From: an uncultured Collinsella sp.
GTDB lineage: Bacteria > Actinomycetota > Coriobacteriia > Coriobacteriales > Coriobacteriaceae
Direction: 5' to 3'
DNA length: 15,752 nucleotides
Assembly: GCA_900554325.1 (NCBI GenBank)
Contig: USHA01000050.1
Span: 1 to 15,752, forward strand
In this document: one piece after another, positions 1 to 7,850 of the stretch
How positions within the stretch are numbered: the stretch's first letter is position 1
How the letters are laid out: every line of letters starts with the position of its first letter
Translations under genes and position numbers: made by a program
Notes under the pieces: model-generated
What the model saw: only the letters and a program-made list of their open reading frames with translations
What the model was told of the DNA's origin: nothing
Database searches by the model: none

Positions 1-19
1 CTATTATACCACCGTGGCA

Positions 20-736
20 TCACCTATATGTCAATGTTGGTCTAACAGAGCCAAAGAAAATGCCCAACACCGCCGATACGATCATGGCAAAGACAAGCAG
101 ACCCATCGACCCGATGAGTGCGCCCTCGAGGCCGCTCGAACCGAAGTAATAGTACGAACCAACGGCACCGATCACAGCGCTCTCAAGCACCGAGAACACC
201 ACGCCAATCACCGGAATAATGGCCACGAACCCGAGCACGTTCGTAATGACAGACGAGAAGATGCCCAGCCCAAAGGAGGTCGAGCGCAGCAGCGGACGCT
301 CCATGCCGTTATCGTCCTTGAGCGACAGGTCGCGACCCCACTCGATAGCAAAGCCAGCGCCGCACACGCTTGCCACGTAAGCGAGCAAAAAGCCAATGGC
401 CGCCGCGATGCCACCGATAACGGGGATAAACAGCACCAGCACCGACACGACGCAGATCAGCGCCGGCAAAAAGGCAATCTGGCATACGCGAACCAGGGCG
501 CCGGGAACCTTAATCATGTCGTTGAAGGCCTGAGCCATGCAGCCCTTGGGCACGTTCATAGCCGGCTGGGGCGCAACGAACGGCTGCGGCTGGGGCTGGG
601 CAAACGGCTGACCCTGCGGCTGAGGTTGAGCTTGCGGAGCGGGGCCGGTGGCCTTGGCCTCGGTATTAGGGGCACCGCACACGCCACAGAACTTGTCGTT
701 ATCGCCCATGGGGGCGCCACACTGCGAACAGAACAT
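20..736 (-). CDS. Zinc-ribbon membrane protein of unknown function
   Basis: A 238-residue protein in three parts. Residues 2-22 form a zinc ribbon with two CxxC pairs (CSQC and CGVC, ten residues apart). Residues of about 24-60 are a low-complexity linker rich in Gln, Pro and Ala. The rest is a membrane domain with about five hydrophobic stretches and a conserved-looking FNDMIKVPG entry. Zinc-ribbon-plus-membrane proteins of this type are common in Coriobacteriia and Firmicutes, and no biochemical role is known to me. The frame is open upstream to 829, but I place the start at 736. There, GAAGGG lies 9 bases before the ATG and the product begins directly with the zinc ribbon, while an ATG three codons earlier touches the GAAGGG. 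The membrane topology and zinc binding are inferred. The C-terminus (VRPTLTYR) is short and polar. Confidence 0.8.
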   Translation of the reverse strand: MFCSQCGAPMGDNDKFCGVCGAPNTEAKATGPAPQAQPQPQGQPFAQPQPQPFVAPQPAMNVPKGCMAQAFNDMIKVPGALVRVCQIAFLPALICVVSVLVLFIPVIGGIAAAIGFLLAYVASVCGAGFAIEWGRDLSLKDDNGMERPLLRSTSFGLGIFSSVITNVLGFVAIIPVIGVVFSVLESAVIGAVGSYYYFGSSGLEGALIGSMGLLVFAMIVSAVLGIFFGSVRPTLTYR

Positions 737-886
737 CGAAATCATCCCTTCGTATCTAGAGCGAATCACCTGGATCGCAAACGATGTCTTTGGCAACATT
801 ATCGCCCAATGTGGGGACAAATACCCCAAGATGACCGATTTGCAACGTAGGCGGCTTTATTCAATGATTCGAAGGGTATATCCGCG

Positions 887-1909
887 CTAGTTCGTGCCGC
901 GGAAGCCCTTGCCCACGATCTCGGAGCTGTCAACGATCGTGATAAACGCATCCGGATCGATATCGCGGGTATAGCGGCGCAGCTGCACTGCCTCGCGACG
1001 GCTCAGCACGCTCATGATCACCGTGACGCACTTGCCCGAGAAGGCGCCGTAGCCACGGCTGATCGTTGCCGTGCGGTTGAGATGCTTGACGATAAACTCC
1101 TCGACTTTGCGCGGTTCGGCGCAAATAATCGTACAGACCTTGCGCAGGTGGATGCTCTCGATGGCCTTATCGACGACGAGCGTCTTGGCAAACAGACCAA
1201 GCACACAGTACAGGCCGACGCGCGGGCCATACAGGAAAGCCGCGATGGTCACGATGCCGATATCGACCAGCAACAGGGCACGGCCGATCTCAAGCGTCGT
1301 GCGACGCTTGAGGATCATGGCAAGGATGTCGGTGCCGCCCGTCGAGGCGCCAATGTCAAAGACAATGGCACTGCCCAGCGCCGGCAAGATGACGGCAAAA
1401 CACAGGTCGAGCCACATATCGCCCGTCATCGAAACATCCGTCGGAATGAAGAGCTCAAACAGCGAGACGTAGGCCGAAAGCGCAAACGAGGCAAAGACGC
1501 TCCAAAGGATTGCCTTGCGCTCCAAAAAGATAAAACCCAGGATGACCAGGACCGCGTTGATAATCCACATAAATACGCCGACGGGCAGAGTCGGGAACAG
1601 CGTGGAAAGAATGACCGACACGCCCGAGGTGCCGCCGAAGGCAAAGTGATTGGGCGTTTTGAAAGCCACGATGGCAAAGGCCGTGAGGATCAGGCCCAGA
1701 TTGAGCTCGGCAAAAAAGCGCGGAAAGCCTGGCTCCTGACTGCGCTTGCGGCCGGCGCGCTCGCCACGTTCGATATCCTCGCGACCGACGACGCGCTCCA
1801 TCGGCACCACCGGAGGACGATGCACCTCCTCGGCGGCACGCGACGCCGCCTCTGCCGCAGCGGCTTCAATCGCCCATGCCTTGCTTTCGGTCTCGTGTTC
1901 GTCGGCCAT
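887..1909 (-). CDS. YitT family membrane protein (DUF161 + DUF2179)
   Basis: A 340-residue integral membrane protein of the YitT family. Residues 1-68 are a charged Ala/Glu/Arg-rich cytoplasmic extension. Hydrophobic helices fall at about 70-84, 97-129, 134-152, 168-186 and 211-236. The glycine motifs GGTSG (92-96) and GASTGGTD (187-194) are typical of the family. Residues 250-335 match the soluble DUF2179 domain, including a GYGAFSGK segment near 307-314. YitT proteins are widespread, and their substrate is generally unknown. The start is supported by GAGGGG 8 bases upstream of the ATG. Most relatives lack so long an N-terminal tail, as far as I know. It stands alone: 205 bases with terminator-like hairpins separate it from the asp23 operon upstream, and gene 20-736 lies 150 bases downstream on the same strand. 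The family call is secure; the function is not. Confidence 0.88.
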   Translation of the reverse strand: MADEHETESKAWAIEAAAAEAASRAAEEVHRPPVVPMERVVGREDIERGERAGRKRSQEPGFPRFFAELNLGLILTAFAIVAFKTPNHFAFGGTSGVSVILSTLFPTLPVGVFMWIINAVLVILGFIFLERKAILWSVFASFALSAYVSLFELFIPTDVSMTGDMWLDLCFAVILPALGSAIVFDIGASTGGTDILAMILKRRTTLEIGRALLLVDIGIVTIAAFLYGPRVGLYCVLGLFAKTLVVDKAIESIHLRKVCTIICAEPRKVEEFIVKHLNRTATISRGYGAFSGKCVTVIMSVLSRREAVQLRRYTRDIDPDAFITIVDSSEIVGKGFRGTN

Positions 1910-2023
1910 TACGGCAACCCCTCGTTAACAATTTGGAAACAATGCGCCCATTAGGGTAACGCGGAACGCGAAGATTGCAACCCTTAGTTAGACGAGCGGT
2001 ATGACTAGATCGAGGCTATATAG

Positions 2024-2064
2024 AAAACGGTCGACCGCGCTTTTGCTTGCGCTGTCGGCCGTTT
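2024..2064 (-). terminator. Probable intrinsic terminator downstream of the asp23-type gene
   Basis: The arms 2025-2040 and 2049-2064 form a 16-base imperfect inverted repeat (two mismatches, 8-base loop). On the minus strand the stem ends in CCGTTTTC, giving a short U-tract. It lies 50 bases after the asp23-type stop codon, as expected for the end of the amaP operon. Confidence 0.6.
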
Positions 2065-2081
2065 GACGTTTTCGCAGATAA

Positions 2082-2116
2082 AACCTGCCAAAACAAACAT
2101 CCCTTTTTGGAAGGTT
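2082..2116 (-). terminator. Second hairpin at the end of the asp23-type gene
   Basis: AACCTGCCAAAA (2082-2093) pairs with TTTTGGAAGGTT (2105-2116) with one mismatch. The hairpin includes the stop codon of the asp23-type gene. On the minus strand the stem is followed by TTTATC. It may work in tandem with the stronger hairpin at 2024-2064, or it may protect the 3' end of the message. Confidence 0.4.
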
Positions 2117-2636
2117 ATTCGTGCTGGCTGGTGCGGTGCTCGTACTCCTCGGGGGTGATGACATCCTCGATGCGCAGGTTGACGCCCGCCACCTCAAGGC
2201 CGGTCATCGCGGCAAGGCGCTCGGTGACACGTGCCTTAACATCGTCGAAGATCGCGGGCGCATAGGCGCCGTACTCGATGATGACGGAGATGTTGACGAC
2301 CACGCGATTGTCATCGGTGACCTCGACCGTCACGCCCTTGGTCAGATTCTCGGCACCAAACTGCTCCTGCACAAAGTGCATGAGGTTACCCTTCATGCCC
2401 AGAACGTGCGGAACCTCGCGGGTGGCCATGGCAACGATCTTCTCGATCACGCCGTTGGAATAGGTCAGCGAGTCCTCGGACTCGTCCGTTTCCTCGTCGT
2501 CCTCGTCCGCATCGGACTCTGCCTCTGTCTCGGCGAGGGACTGACCTTCGAATTCTACATCCTCAGCTTCGGCGACGACCGCCTCGTTCTCCTCGAGCTC
2601 GGTATCGGCTACATCGACCTTCGTATTAAAAGCCAT
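2115..2636 (-). CDS. Asp23/Gls24 family envelope stress protein
   Basis: A 173-residue protein. Residues 57-165 match the Asp23/Gls24 (DUF322) domain, with YSNGVIEKIVAMATREVP at its start and VVVNISVIIEYGA in the middle. In staphylococci, Asp23 is an abundant cytoplasmic protein tethered to the membrane by AmaP and linked to cell-envelope homeostasis. Residues 1-55 are a disordered-looking tail with 25 Asp/Glu and only one Lys. Such a long acidic tail is more than the core domain needs. AAGGAGG lies 4 bases before the ATG, one of the strongest ribosome sites here, in keeping with high expression. It is the last gene of the amaP-DUF2273-asp23 operon, 44 bases after the DUF2273 gene, and is followed by two hairpins. 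The family call is firm; the role of the acidic tail is open. Confidence 0.93.
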   Translation of the reverse strand: MAFNTKVDVADTELEENEAVVAEAEDVEFEGQSLAETEAESDADEDDEETDESEDSLTYSNGVIEKIVAMATREVPHVLGMKGNLMHFVQEQFGAENLTKGVTVEVTDDNRVVVNISVIIEYGAYAPAIFDDVKARVTERLAAMTGLEVAGVNLRIEDVITPEEYEHRTSQHE

Positions 2637-2680
2637 GGTTCCTCCTTATGCCTGCCGCGGATGCGACAGTCGAATACATA

Positions 2681-3058
2681 TTAGCGGCCGCTAAACAGAC
2701 GGCCGAAGAAGTTGACGATACCGTTCTCGCCGTCGCGGATCTGGCCGATTACGGCGCCGATCAGCACAAAGAATGCGATGACGAGCGTGTCCCACAGGCC
2801 CAACGTAAGTACCAGCACGGCGAGGATAAAGCCTGCCAAGGCGCCGAGCGTAGTGTTGGGGTGGCGCACGGCGTAGCTCCAGATAGCAGCGCCCGTACCT
2901 TTGATGAGACCCATGGCCTCGTCAAAGTCGTTGGCGGCGCTGTCGTGCTGCTCGCCGGCCTCGGGCTTGGTGTCGGCGGACTCGCCTGCCGGCGTAGCGT
3001 TCTGGTCGATCGTCAAGCGCGGCGTACGGGCGGTCTTGTCTTGATTGGTATCACTCAC
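2681..3058 (-). CDS. DUF2273 small membrane protein of the amaP operon
   Basis: A 125-residue protein. The C-terminal part (about 62-125) is a DUF2273 domain: a short amphipathic segment, then a long hydrophobic hairpin (AGFILAVLVLTLGLW and TLVIAFFVLIGAVIG), then GRLF near the end. DUF2273 proteins are regular partners of AmaP and Asp23 in Gram-positive operons. Residues 1-60 are a polar extension. The frame is open to 3277, but I choose the GTG at 3058 because GGAGG sits 6 bases upstream, and because this start gives an 8-base overlap (GTGAGTGA) with the end of amaP, the typical layout for translational coupling. The product probably sits in the membrane next to AmaP. The start is an inference; the family is clear from the sequence pattern and the context. 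Confidence 0.87.
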   Translation of the reverse strand: MSDTNQDKTARTPRLTIDQNATPAGESADTKPEAGEQHDSAANDFDEAMGLIKGTGAAIWSYAVRHPNTTLGALAGFILAVLVLTLGLWDTLVIAFFVLIGAVIGQIRDGENGIVNFFGRLFSGR

Positions 3059-3596
3059 CGGAAACCTCCACGGTCTGGACGGTAGTCTTGGACGGCAAAA
3101 AACGGACGCGCGCGGTCGTGCCCGGCGTGCCGAGCATGGTGTCGCAGGCCTTCTCGATGCGCTGCTGCATCGAGGTGGCAAGAGCGGCAACGTCCTTGTC
3201 ATCGAGCGCGATGGCCTCGACCTTAAAACGAACGCGCGACTCGTCGGAACCTTGAACGCGTGCCTCGATATGCTCAACCATCACGCGATCATCGCACTCT
3301 GCCGCGGCACGGGCGCACGAGGAAAGCGCTGCGAGCGTGACCTCGATATTGCGCTCCCCCGCCGGATGCACGCAGGACGGCTCGCGACGCGCGAACATCA
3401 GGCGGAAAAAACCGATGAGCACGCCAAGCGCCACGATAGCGGCGCACACCGTAACGACGACGCGCGGCATGGGGTCGCGCATCAGCAGCATAAAGCGATA
3501 CGTATACGGCCCCCAAAACTGGCAGACAAGCGTACCCAGCGCCACGATGGTGGCGGCAAGATACACGATCGCTAGGGCTCGTTTGAGTACGCGCAC
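3051..3596 (-). CDS. amaP: AmaP, alkaline shock response membrane anchor
   Basis: A 181-residue protein with two N-terminal transmembrane helices (about 8-28 and 45-68) and a positively charged FRLMFARR exit. The soluble C-terminal domain (about 82-178) has the fold pattern of a degenerate Asp23 domain. This is the arrangement of AmaP, which holds Asp23 at the membrane in staphylococci. It is the first gene of the three-gene operon and overlaps the DUF2273 gene by 8 bases. The start codon is GTG, with GGGAG 6 bases upstream. A perfect TATAAT box lies about 50 bases upstream, at the edge of the yebC terminator. The call rests on the two-helix topology plus the conserved gene order. Sequence identity to characterised AmaP is probably low. 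Confidence 0.8.
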   Translation of the reverse strand: MRVLKRALAIVYLAATIVALGTLVCQFWGPYTYRFMLLMRDPMPRVVVTVCAAIVALGVLIGFFRLMFARREPSCVHPAGERNIEVTLAALSSCARAAAECDDRVMVEHIEARVQGSDESRVRFKVEAIALDDKDVAALATSMQQRIEKACDTMLGTPGTTARVRFLPSKTTVQTVEVSGE

Positions 3597-3646
3597 GCGG
3601 CGCTCCCTTCAAATCTCGGCTCTCGAAATGCAAAACGGTTCGCATC

Positions 3647-3675
3647 ATTATAAAAGAGCCGGGTCCGGTGCTCTA
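3647..3675 (-). promoter_or_regulatory. Likely promoter of the amaP operon
   Basis: A perfect -10 box (TATAAT) reads on the minus strand at 3652-3647. The best -35 at 17-base spacing is TAGAGC (3675-3670), only a half match. The leader to the amaP GTG would be about 45 bases. The -10 box overlaps the U-tract of the yebC terminator and the -35 falls in its loop, so one short stretch ends one unit and starts the next. Confidence 0.42.
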
Positions 3676-3693
3676 CGCACGCGGATCCGGCTC
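3652..3693 (-). terminator. Intrinsic terminator of yebC
   Basis: A 12-base inverted repeat (3656-3667 with 3682-3693, one mismatch) encloses a small inner stem GTGC/GCAC. On the minus strand the stem ends in GGCTC followed by TTTTAT. It lies 70 bases after the yebC stop codon. Confidence 0.7.
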
Positions 3694-3762
3694 ATCTATT
3701 CCACGAGGCTTGCATGCTCGCTTCATTATGCCCAGATATGCACGGCTTAACCCGTGCGGGCG

Positions 3763-4569
3763 CTACTCCTCCTCGAGGGCAGCGATGACCTCGTCGGTCA
3801 TGTCCATGGTGCTGTAAACATCCTGGACGTCGTCGAGCTCCTCAAGACGGTCGATGAGGCGCTGAACCTTCTTGGCGTCGGCGCCGGAGACCTCGGTCGG
3901 GGTGGTCGGGACCATGGTGGTCTCGGAGCCCTTGACCTGGACGCCCTGCTCCTCGAGCGCCTTGGAGACAGCCATGACCTCGTTGGCAGTAGTCCAGACG
4001 ATCCACTCCTCGCCGGCGTCCTCGTAGTCCTCGCCGCCGGCCTCGGCGATGGCCATCATGAACTCATCCTCGTCACCGGCAGCACCGTTGGCGATCATGG
4101 TCTCCTTCTTGGCGTTCTCGTCCAGGATCTCCTTGGCGACGACGATCTGGCCCTTGCGCTCAAACTGGAAGGCGACGGAGCCGGAGGTGCCCAGGTTGCC
4201 ACCAGCGTGGGAGAAGGCGGAACGGACATCAGCAGCGGTACGGTTGCGGTTGTCGGTCAGGCAGTCGACGTAGACGGCGACACCGGCGGGACCGTAGCCC
4301 TCGTACACGATGTTCTCGTAGACGGCGGCATCGGCACCCGAACCGAAGGCCTTGTCGATAGCGGACTTGATCTTGTCCTTGGGCATGGACTGAGCCTTGG
4401 CCTTAGCAACGGCAGCGGCGAGGCTGGCGTTGTTCTCGGGCAGCGGGTCACCGCCGAGACGGGCAGCAACGGTGATGTTGCGGCTCAGCTTGGAGAAGAG
4501 GGCGGAACGCTTGGCGTCCTGCGCGCCCTTACGATGCTTGGTTGTGGCCCACTTAGAGTGTCCGGACAT
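3763..4569 (-). CDS. yebC: YebC/TACO1 family protein
   Basis: A 268-residue protein beginning MSGHSKWATTKHRKGAQDAKR, the signature N-terminus of the YebC/PmpR/TACO1 family. The conserved FSKLSRNI, SMPKDKIKSAIDKA and YEGYGPAGVAVYV segments follow. The family was long annotated as a transcription regulator. More recent work on bacterial and mitochondrial members points to a ribosome-associated role in relieving stalling at polyproline stretches. Which applies here cannot be read from the sequence. It is about 20 residues longer than typical members, mostly through an acidic C-terminal part (residues 165-268). GGAG lies 6 bases before the ATG. It is apparently monocistronic, with a strong terminator 70 bases downstream. 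No Holliday-junction genes (ruvC, ruvA, ruvB), which are common neighbours elsewhere, are present. Confidence 0.95.
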   Translation of the reverse strand: MSGHSKWATTKHRKGAQDAKRSALFSKLSRNITVAARLGGDPLPENNASLAAAVAKAKAQSMPKDKIKSAIDKAFGSGADAAVYENIVYEGYGPAGVAVYVDCLTDNRNRTAADVRSAFSHAGGNLGTSGSVAFQFERKGQIVVAKEILDENAKKETMIANGAAGDEDEFMMAIAEAGGEDYEDAGEEWIVWTTANEVMAVSKALEEQGVQVKGSETTMVPTTPTEVSGADAKKVQRLIDRLEELDDVQDVYSTMDMTDEVIAALEEE

Positions 4570-4699
4570 ACGTGTCTCCTATCGGTTTCGACCTAAAGCC
4601 CAGCGCAGATGCTCGGGCAATATAAACAAACGTCGTTATGATATACCTACTGGCCTGCGAGATAAACCCCAAAATGAAGGCGTCGTGATGATGCCACCC

Positions 4700-4734
4700 T
4701 TTGGTGCAAAGCAACCTGACCCCAATGCACCAAA
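4700..4734 (-). repeat. Palindromic intergenic repeat, GGGGTC variant
   Basis: A perfect 9-base stem, TTTGGTGCA (4700-4708) with TGCACCAAA (4726-4734), encloses a 17-base loop. On the minus strand the loop reads GGGGTCAGGTTGC. It begins directly at the stop codon of the DUF6020-type gene. No U-tract follows, so plain terminator activity is doubtful. Its loop resembles those of the hairpins at 6959-6993 and 14379-14416. Confidence 0.6.
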
Positions 4735-6918
4735 TTAGGACCAGAGGAGGTCGCTGCGGGTGATGGTGGCGCCGATGGCAAAGGGCATGCAGGCGATGAC
4801 CGGATACAGGTAGCGCATGTAGGTCGAGCCATTGCAGGGACCGATCAGGCACACGGCGAGCACGCCCAGCAGCGGCACCCAAATGGCCAGCCCGCGCCAC
4901 GAATGACGACGTAGCAGATAGACCACCACGGCGATCATGATCCACACATAGGTGGCCGAGCTCATGGTGAGCGAGATAAACGGGATGCGCTGCACCGCCA
5001 CGCGATACAGGTTGATCAGGTGGTCGCACCAGCGCACGACCTTGCTATCGACCGGATGGAAGTCAAAGTACTTGAGGTTATCGGGCTTCGCCATAATCTC
5101 GGCACTGCGCGCCGTGCTGTAGACCCACGCATCGCGGGCGCTCGGATAAAAGTAGCCGTAGTAGTTATTGATGAGCGCCGAGATATAGCACTCGGGATCC
5201 TTTTTGAACATCTGGGCCCACACCTCAAAATAAGCCTTGATGTCCTCCTGCGAGGCGTACTCGTTAAAGCAATTTTTGACGGCGTCCGACTTATCCGGGT
5301 TGTAACGGCGCCCCAGATTCTCGTACTTGAGCACACGGTCGATCACGGCACGCTCTTCGTCGGTCACCAAGCCGTCGCAAGGAGCCTCCACGATGGTGCC
5401 GTCCTCCTTAACCGTGGGGTTGACGCCCGAGTTGAGGCCGTCGTGCTTTTGGACAAAACGAGCCGTCTGCTGGAACGGAATCGAGAGGATTTCGCGCTTG
5501 GAACCAGGCGTGATGTCGTGCACCGGCATAAAGACCTTGGTGAAGTACATATTAGAGGCAAGGCAGAGCGCAAGCACCGCAAGAACTCCCACCCAGCGGA
5601 AACGCGGGGTGGCGCCCGAAGGCGCAGCACCAGCCTGCTTGGCTGCACGACGAGCCACATGCACGTCCCATGCGCAAAGCGCCGCCGCGATTACGCATGC
5701 CGCCAGGGGAAACACCAGGCCGCCGTTACGCAGAAACGTGGAGCCCATGGCGCCCAGAGCAAGCAGCAGCCAGTCGTGGCGCGCAAAGAGCACGGGGGCT
5801 TTCTCGCCCGTTCGCTCGACATTGGCATCACGACGGGGCAAGCCACATGCCACGAGCTTGACGGTCTGTACCAGCAGCACCAAGAACGCGTCGGCAAAGA
5901 GCACGTCTTTGGTGAGCAACGCCGCGTAGTTAGAGAACATCGGCATAAACACAAAGAACAGCAAGATCACGCCGCGGACCGGCAGGCTCACGCCCAGCTT
6001 GCGCAGCGACGAGATGGAATAGGCCATGCAGGCGGCCGTAATGACGAACTGAGCGCAGGTGTAGATGGCAAGACCTGCGTTGGCGCTGTTGAACAGTGAA
6101 AGCCCCAGCTGGACGCACGAACCGATGATAGCCGTGTGCACCACGGGATGATGTCCGTTGAGCAACACATTGGGATTGAGCAGACGCAGGTAGTCACTCG
6201 TGCCGTTGGGGTAGTTGAACCACTGGCGAATCTGCGCACCCGTATCTCCCATAAAAAGGCCGGGCAGCGAAGCGATGAGCGTGGGCGCCCAGGCGACCAT
6301 AAGCACCAGGAAGGGCCCGGCAAAGGGATGGACCGAGAGCACGGCGTGAGCCACACGCCATACGCGGCCAAAGTGCGCTTCGGAAAACGGAATGCGCCGA
6401 GAGCTCAACCAATCTAGACACTCAAAAGCCAGGTAGAAGGCAACGACCGCCAAGAGCATCCAGCCCGCACCGCCTATCCAGGCACAGATAATGCGGGCCT
6501 TGTCGCCGAGCACGATCTCGGCCGAATCGGTGAGGTCGTAGCTGCGGCCAAACACCATGCAGACGGCAAAGAACAGCGACGGAAGGATCACCGAGGGACG
6601 CCAAGCGTCGCCGCGGCCAAAGAATACGTAGCGAAACGGCAGCGTAAGCAGGCAGGCAAGCGCAAGCAGCATGACCGCGTCGGTATGGCCGGCAAACGAG
6701 AGGAGCACCTCGTAGCACACGTACAGCATGCCCGAGGCTTTGGGGTCAATCGCCAAGACCGCGTTGCTCGACACCGGGGCGGGATCGATGGAAAACGCCG
6801 TGGTCGCCAACAGCGCGAGCAAAAATGCGATGAGCGTCTGCTTGGCGGGATAGCGCTTAAACCAGACGATGCGGGCAGCGTCGCGCGCAGCCGTTGTGGA
6901 GAGGTCGGAATCCTTCAC
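4735..6918 (-). CDS. Large polytopic membrane protein, DUF6020-like (possible GT-C glycosyltransferase)
   Basis: A 727-residue protein with about twelve to fourteen hydrophobic helices and one large soluble loop (about 490-610) before the last helices. Motifs resembling DUF6020 proteins are PGLFMGDTGAQI (219-230), LLNGHHPVVHT (252-262), LLTKD (334-338) and LRNGG (396-400). An acidic motif in the first long extracellular loop and the general layout recall GT-C lipid-linked sugar transferases, but no activity is established and I infer this only from topology. The start is GTG, with a modest AAAGG 10 bases upstream. It follows lgt by 83 bases, with a hairpin between, so it may be partly co-transcribed with lgt. 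Related proteins are frequent in Coriobacteriia and other gut Gram-positives. The substrate is unknown; a cell-surface polymer is the best guess. Confidence 0.72.
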   Translation of the reverse strand: MKDSDLSTTAARDAARIVWFKRYPAKQTLIAFLLALLATTAFSIDPAPVSSNAVLAIDPKASGMLYVCYEVLLSFAGHTDAVMLLALACLLTLPFRYVFFGRGDAWRPSVILPSLFFAVCMVFGRSYDLTDSAEIVLGDKARIICAWIGGAGWMLLAVVAFYLAFECLDWLSSRRIPFSEAHFGRVWRVAHAVLSVHPFAGPFLVLMVAWAPTLIASLPGLFMGDTGAQIRQWFNYPNGTSDYLRLLNPNVLLNGHHPVVHTAIIGSCVQLGLSLFNSANAGLAIYTCAQFVITAACMAYSISSLRKLGVSLPVRGVILLFFVFMPMFSNYAALLTKDVLFADAFLVLLVQTVKLVACGLPRRDANVERTGEKAPVLFARHDWLLLALGAMGSTFLRNGGLVFPLAACVIAAALCAWDVHVARRAAKQAGAAPSGATPRFRWVGVLAVLALCLASNMYFTKVFMPVHDITPGSKREILSIPFQQTARFVQKHDGLNSGVNPTVKEDGTIVEAPCDGLVTDEERAVIDRVLKYENLGRRYNPDKSDAVKNCFNEYASQEDIKAYFEVWAQMFKKDPECYISALINNYYGYFYPSARDAWVYSTARSAEIMAKPDNLKYFDFHPVDSKVVRWCDHLINLYRVAVQRIPFISLTMSSATYVWIMIAVVVYLLRRHSWRGLAIWVPLLGVLAVCLIGPCNGSTYMRYLYPVIACMPFAIGATITRSDLLWS

Positions 6919-6958
6919 AGTCCGAAAGCCTTTCTAGAAACCTATCAAACTCGGCAAG

Positions 6959-6993
6959 ACCACCACAAAGGTGCCTGTCCCCTTTGTGGTGGT
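6959..6993 (-). repeat. Palindromic intergenic repeat after lgt, possible terminator
   Basis: A perfect 12-base stem, ACCACCACAAAG (6959-6970) with CTTTGTGGTGGT (6982-6993), has an 11-base loop. It starts 8 bases after the lgt stop codon. On the minus strand the loop reads GGGACAGGCAC and the stem is followed by CTTGCC, a poor U-tract. On the plus strand the stem is followed by TTTTGG. It may act as a weak terminator or as a 3' stabiliser of the lgt message. Confidence 0.65.
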
Positions 6994-7001
6994 TTTGGTG
7001 G

Positions 7002-7823
7002 TTAGGCGTCCAGGTAGACGCGCTGGGGCTGATTGCGGTGTCGGGCGAAGATGATGAGCGCCAGGCCGGCGATCACGAGCGGCAAGCTCAGCAACTGGCC
7101 CATGGTGATAACGCCGCCCAGCAGATAACCCAGCTGGGCATCGGGCACGCGCACGAACTCAACGAGAAAGCGGACGATGCCGTACCCCATCACGAACACG
7201 CCCATAAACGTACCCTGGGGCAGCAGCGGCTTTTTGCGGCTGAGCACCTGCAGAATGCAAAAGAGCACGATGCCCTCAAGAAATGCCTCGTAGAGCTGGG
7301 AGGGGTGACGCGGCATATCGCCCGCGGTGCCACCGAAGACCACGCCCCAGGGCAGATCGGTCGGCTTGCCCCACAGCTCTCCGTTCACGAAGTTGGCGCA
7401 ACGTCCCAGGCACAAGGCCAGCGGCGCGCCGATGACGGCAAGGTCTGCCAAAGTCCAGGCGTCGAGCTTATACATGCGGCACACGATGATGCCGCCGATA
7501 ATGCCGCCCACCAAACCGCCATGGAAGCTCATGCCGCCCTCGTTGGTGGCAAAGATCTCGAGCGGGTGCGCCCAGTAGTAGCCATCACCGTAAAAGACGA
7601 CGTAGAACAGGCGCGCACCGATAATGAGGCCAAAGACCACGCCGACCACGACACTCGTCAGGTCGTCAATCGTGATGTCAAAACCCCAGCGACGCTGCGT
7701 GCGGTACATGACGACCGCCGTGAGCAGGGCGCCGACCACGTAGGCCAGGCCGTACCAGTAGATGGTGATGGGGCCCGCCGAGATCGCGACGGGATCAAGC
7801 ATATGGTAGAAGTCGTTGAGCAT
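7002..7823 (-). CDS. lgt: Prolipoprotein diacylglyceryl transferase (Lgt)
   Basis: A 273-residue, seven-helix membrane enzyme. It moves diacylglycerol from phosphatidylglycerol to the lipobox cysteine of prolipoproteins, the first step of lipoprotein maturation, at the outer face of the cytoplasmic membrane. Conserved residues are visible: Arg71 (GARL), His101 in MSFHGG, the signature GRCANFVNGELWG (Arg141, Asn144, Glu149), RHPSQLYEA (172-180) and Arg225 in EFVRVPD. These correspond to the essential His103, Arg143 and Arg239 regions of the E. coli enzyme. The signature has Ala where GN is usual (GRxGNF becomes GRCANF), a conservative change. The frame is open to 7883, but the ATG at 7823 has GGAGGG 6 bases upstream and gives a normal N-terminus. 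The Fe-S gene lies 109 bases upstream on the same strand. Confidence 0.97.
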   Translation of the reverse strand: MLNDFYHMLDPVAISAGPITIYWYGLAYVVGALLTAVVMYRTQRRWGFDITIDDLTSVVVGVVFGLIIGARLFYVVFYGDGYYWAHPLEIFATNEGGMSFHGGLVGGIIGGIIVCRMYKLDAWTLADLAVIGAPLALCLGRCANFVNGELWGKPTDLPWGVVFGGTAGDMPRHPSQLYEAFLEGIVLFCILQVLSRKKPLLPQGTFMGVFVMGYGIVRFLVEFVRVPDAQLGYLLGGVITMGQLLSLPLVIAGLALIIFARHRNQPQRVYLDA

Positions 7824-7850
7824 GTCGACCCTCCTACTCCCTACATACAA

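Noticed and set aside
812..828. A TGGGG-N7-CCCCA inverted repeat after the YitT gene as a terminator
   Set aside because: The stem is only five bases, no U-tract follows, and it lies about 60 bases from the stop codon.
1082..1954. A 290-codon open frame on the plus strand opposite the YitT gene
   Set aside because: Its composition is typical of an antisense shadow and it has no ribosome site; the YitT protein has clear helices and motifs.
2681..3277. A longer 198-residue version of the DUF2273 protein
   Set aside because: The extra N-terminal 73 residues lie entirely within amaP in another frame and are Arg/Pro/Ser-rich. The GTG at 3058 has a well-placed GGAGG.
3740..3757. A GCACGG/CCGTGC hairpin just after the yebC stop codon
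   Set aside because: It is a six-base stem with no U-tract; the hairpin at 3652-3693 is much stronger and explains termination.
5020..6099. A 359-codon open frame on the plus strand inside the DUF6020-type gene
   Set aside because: It is low-complexity and Arg/His/Gln-rich with no motifs, and lies wholly inside a better-supported gene.
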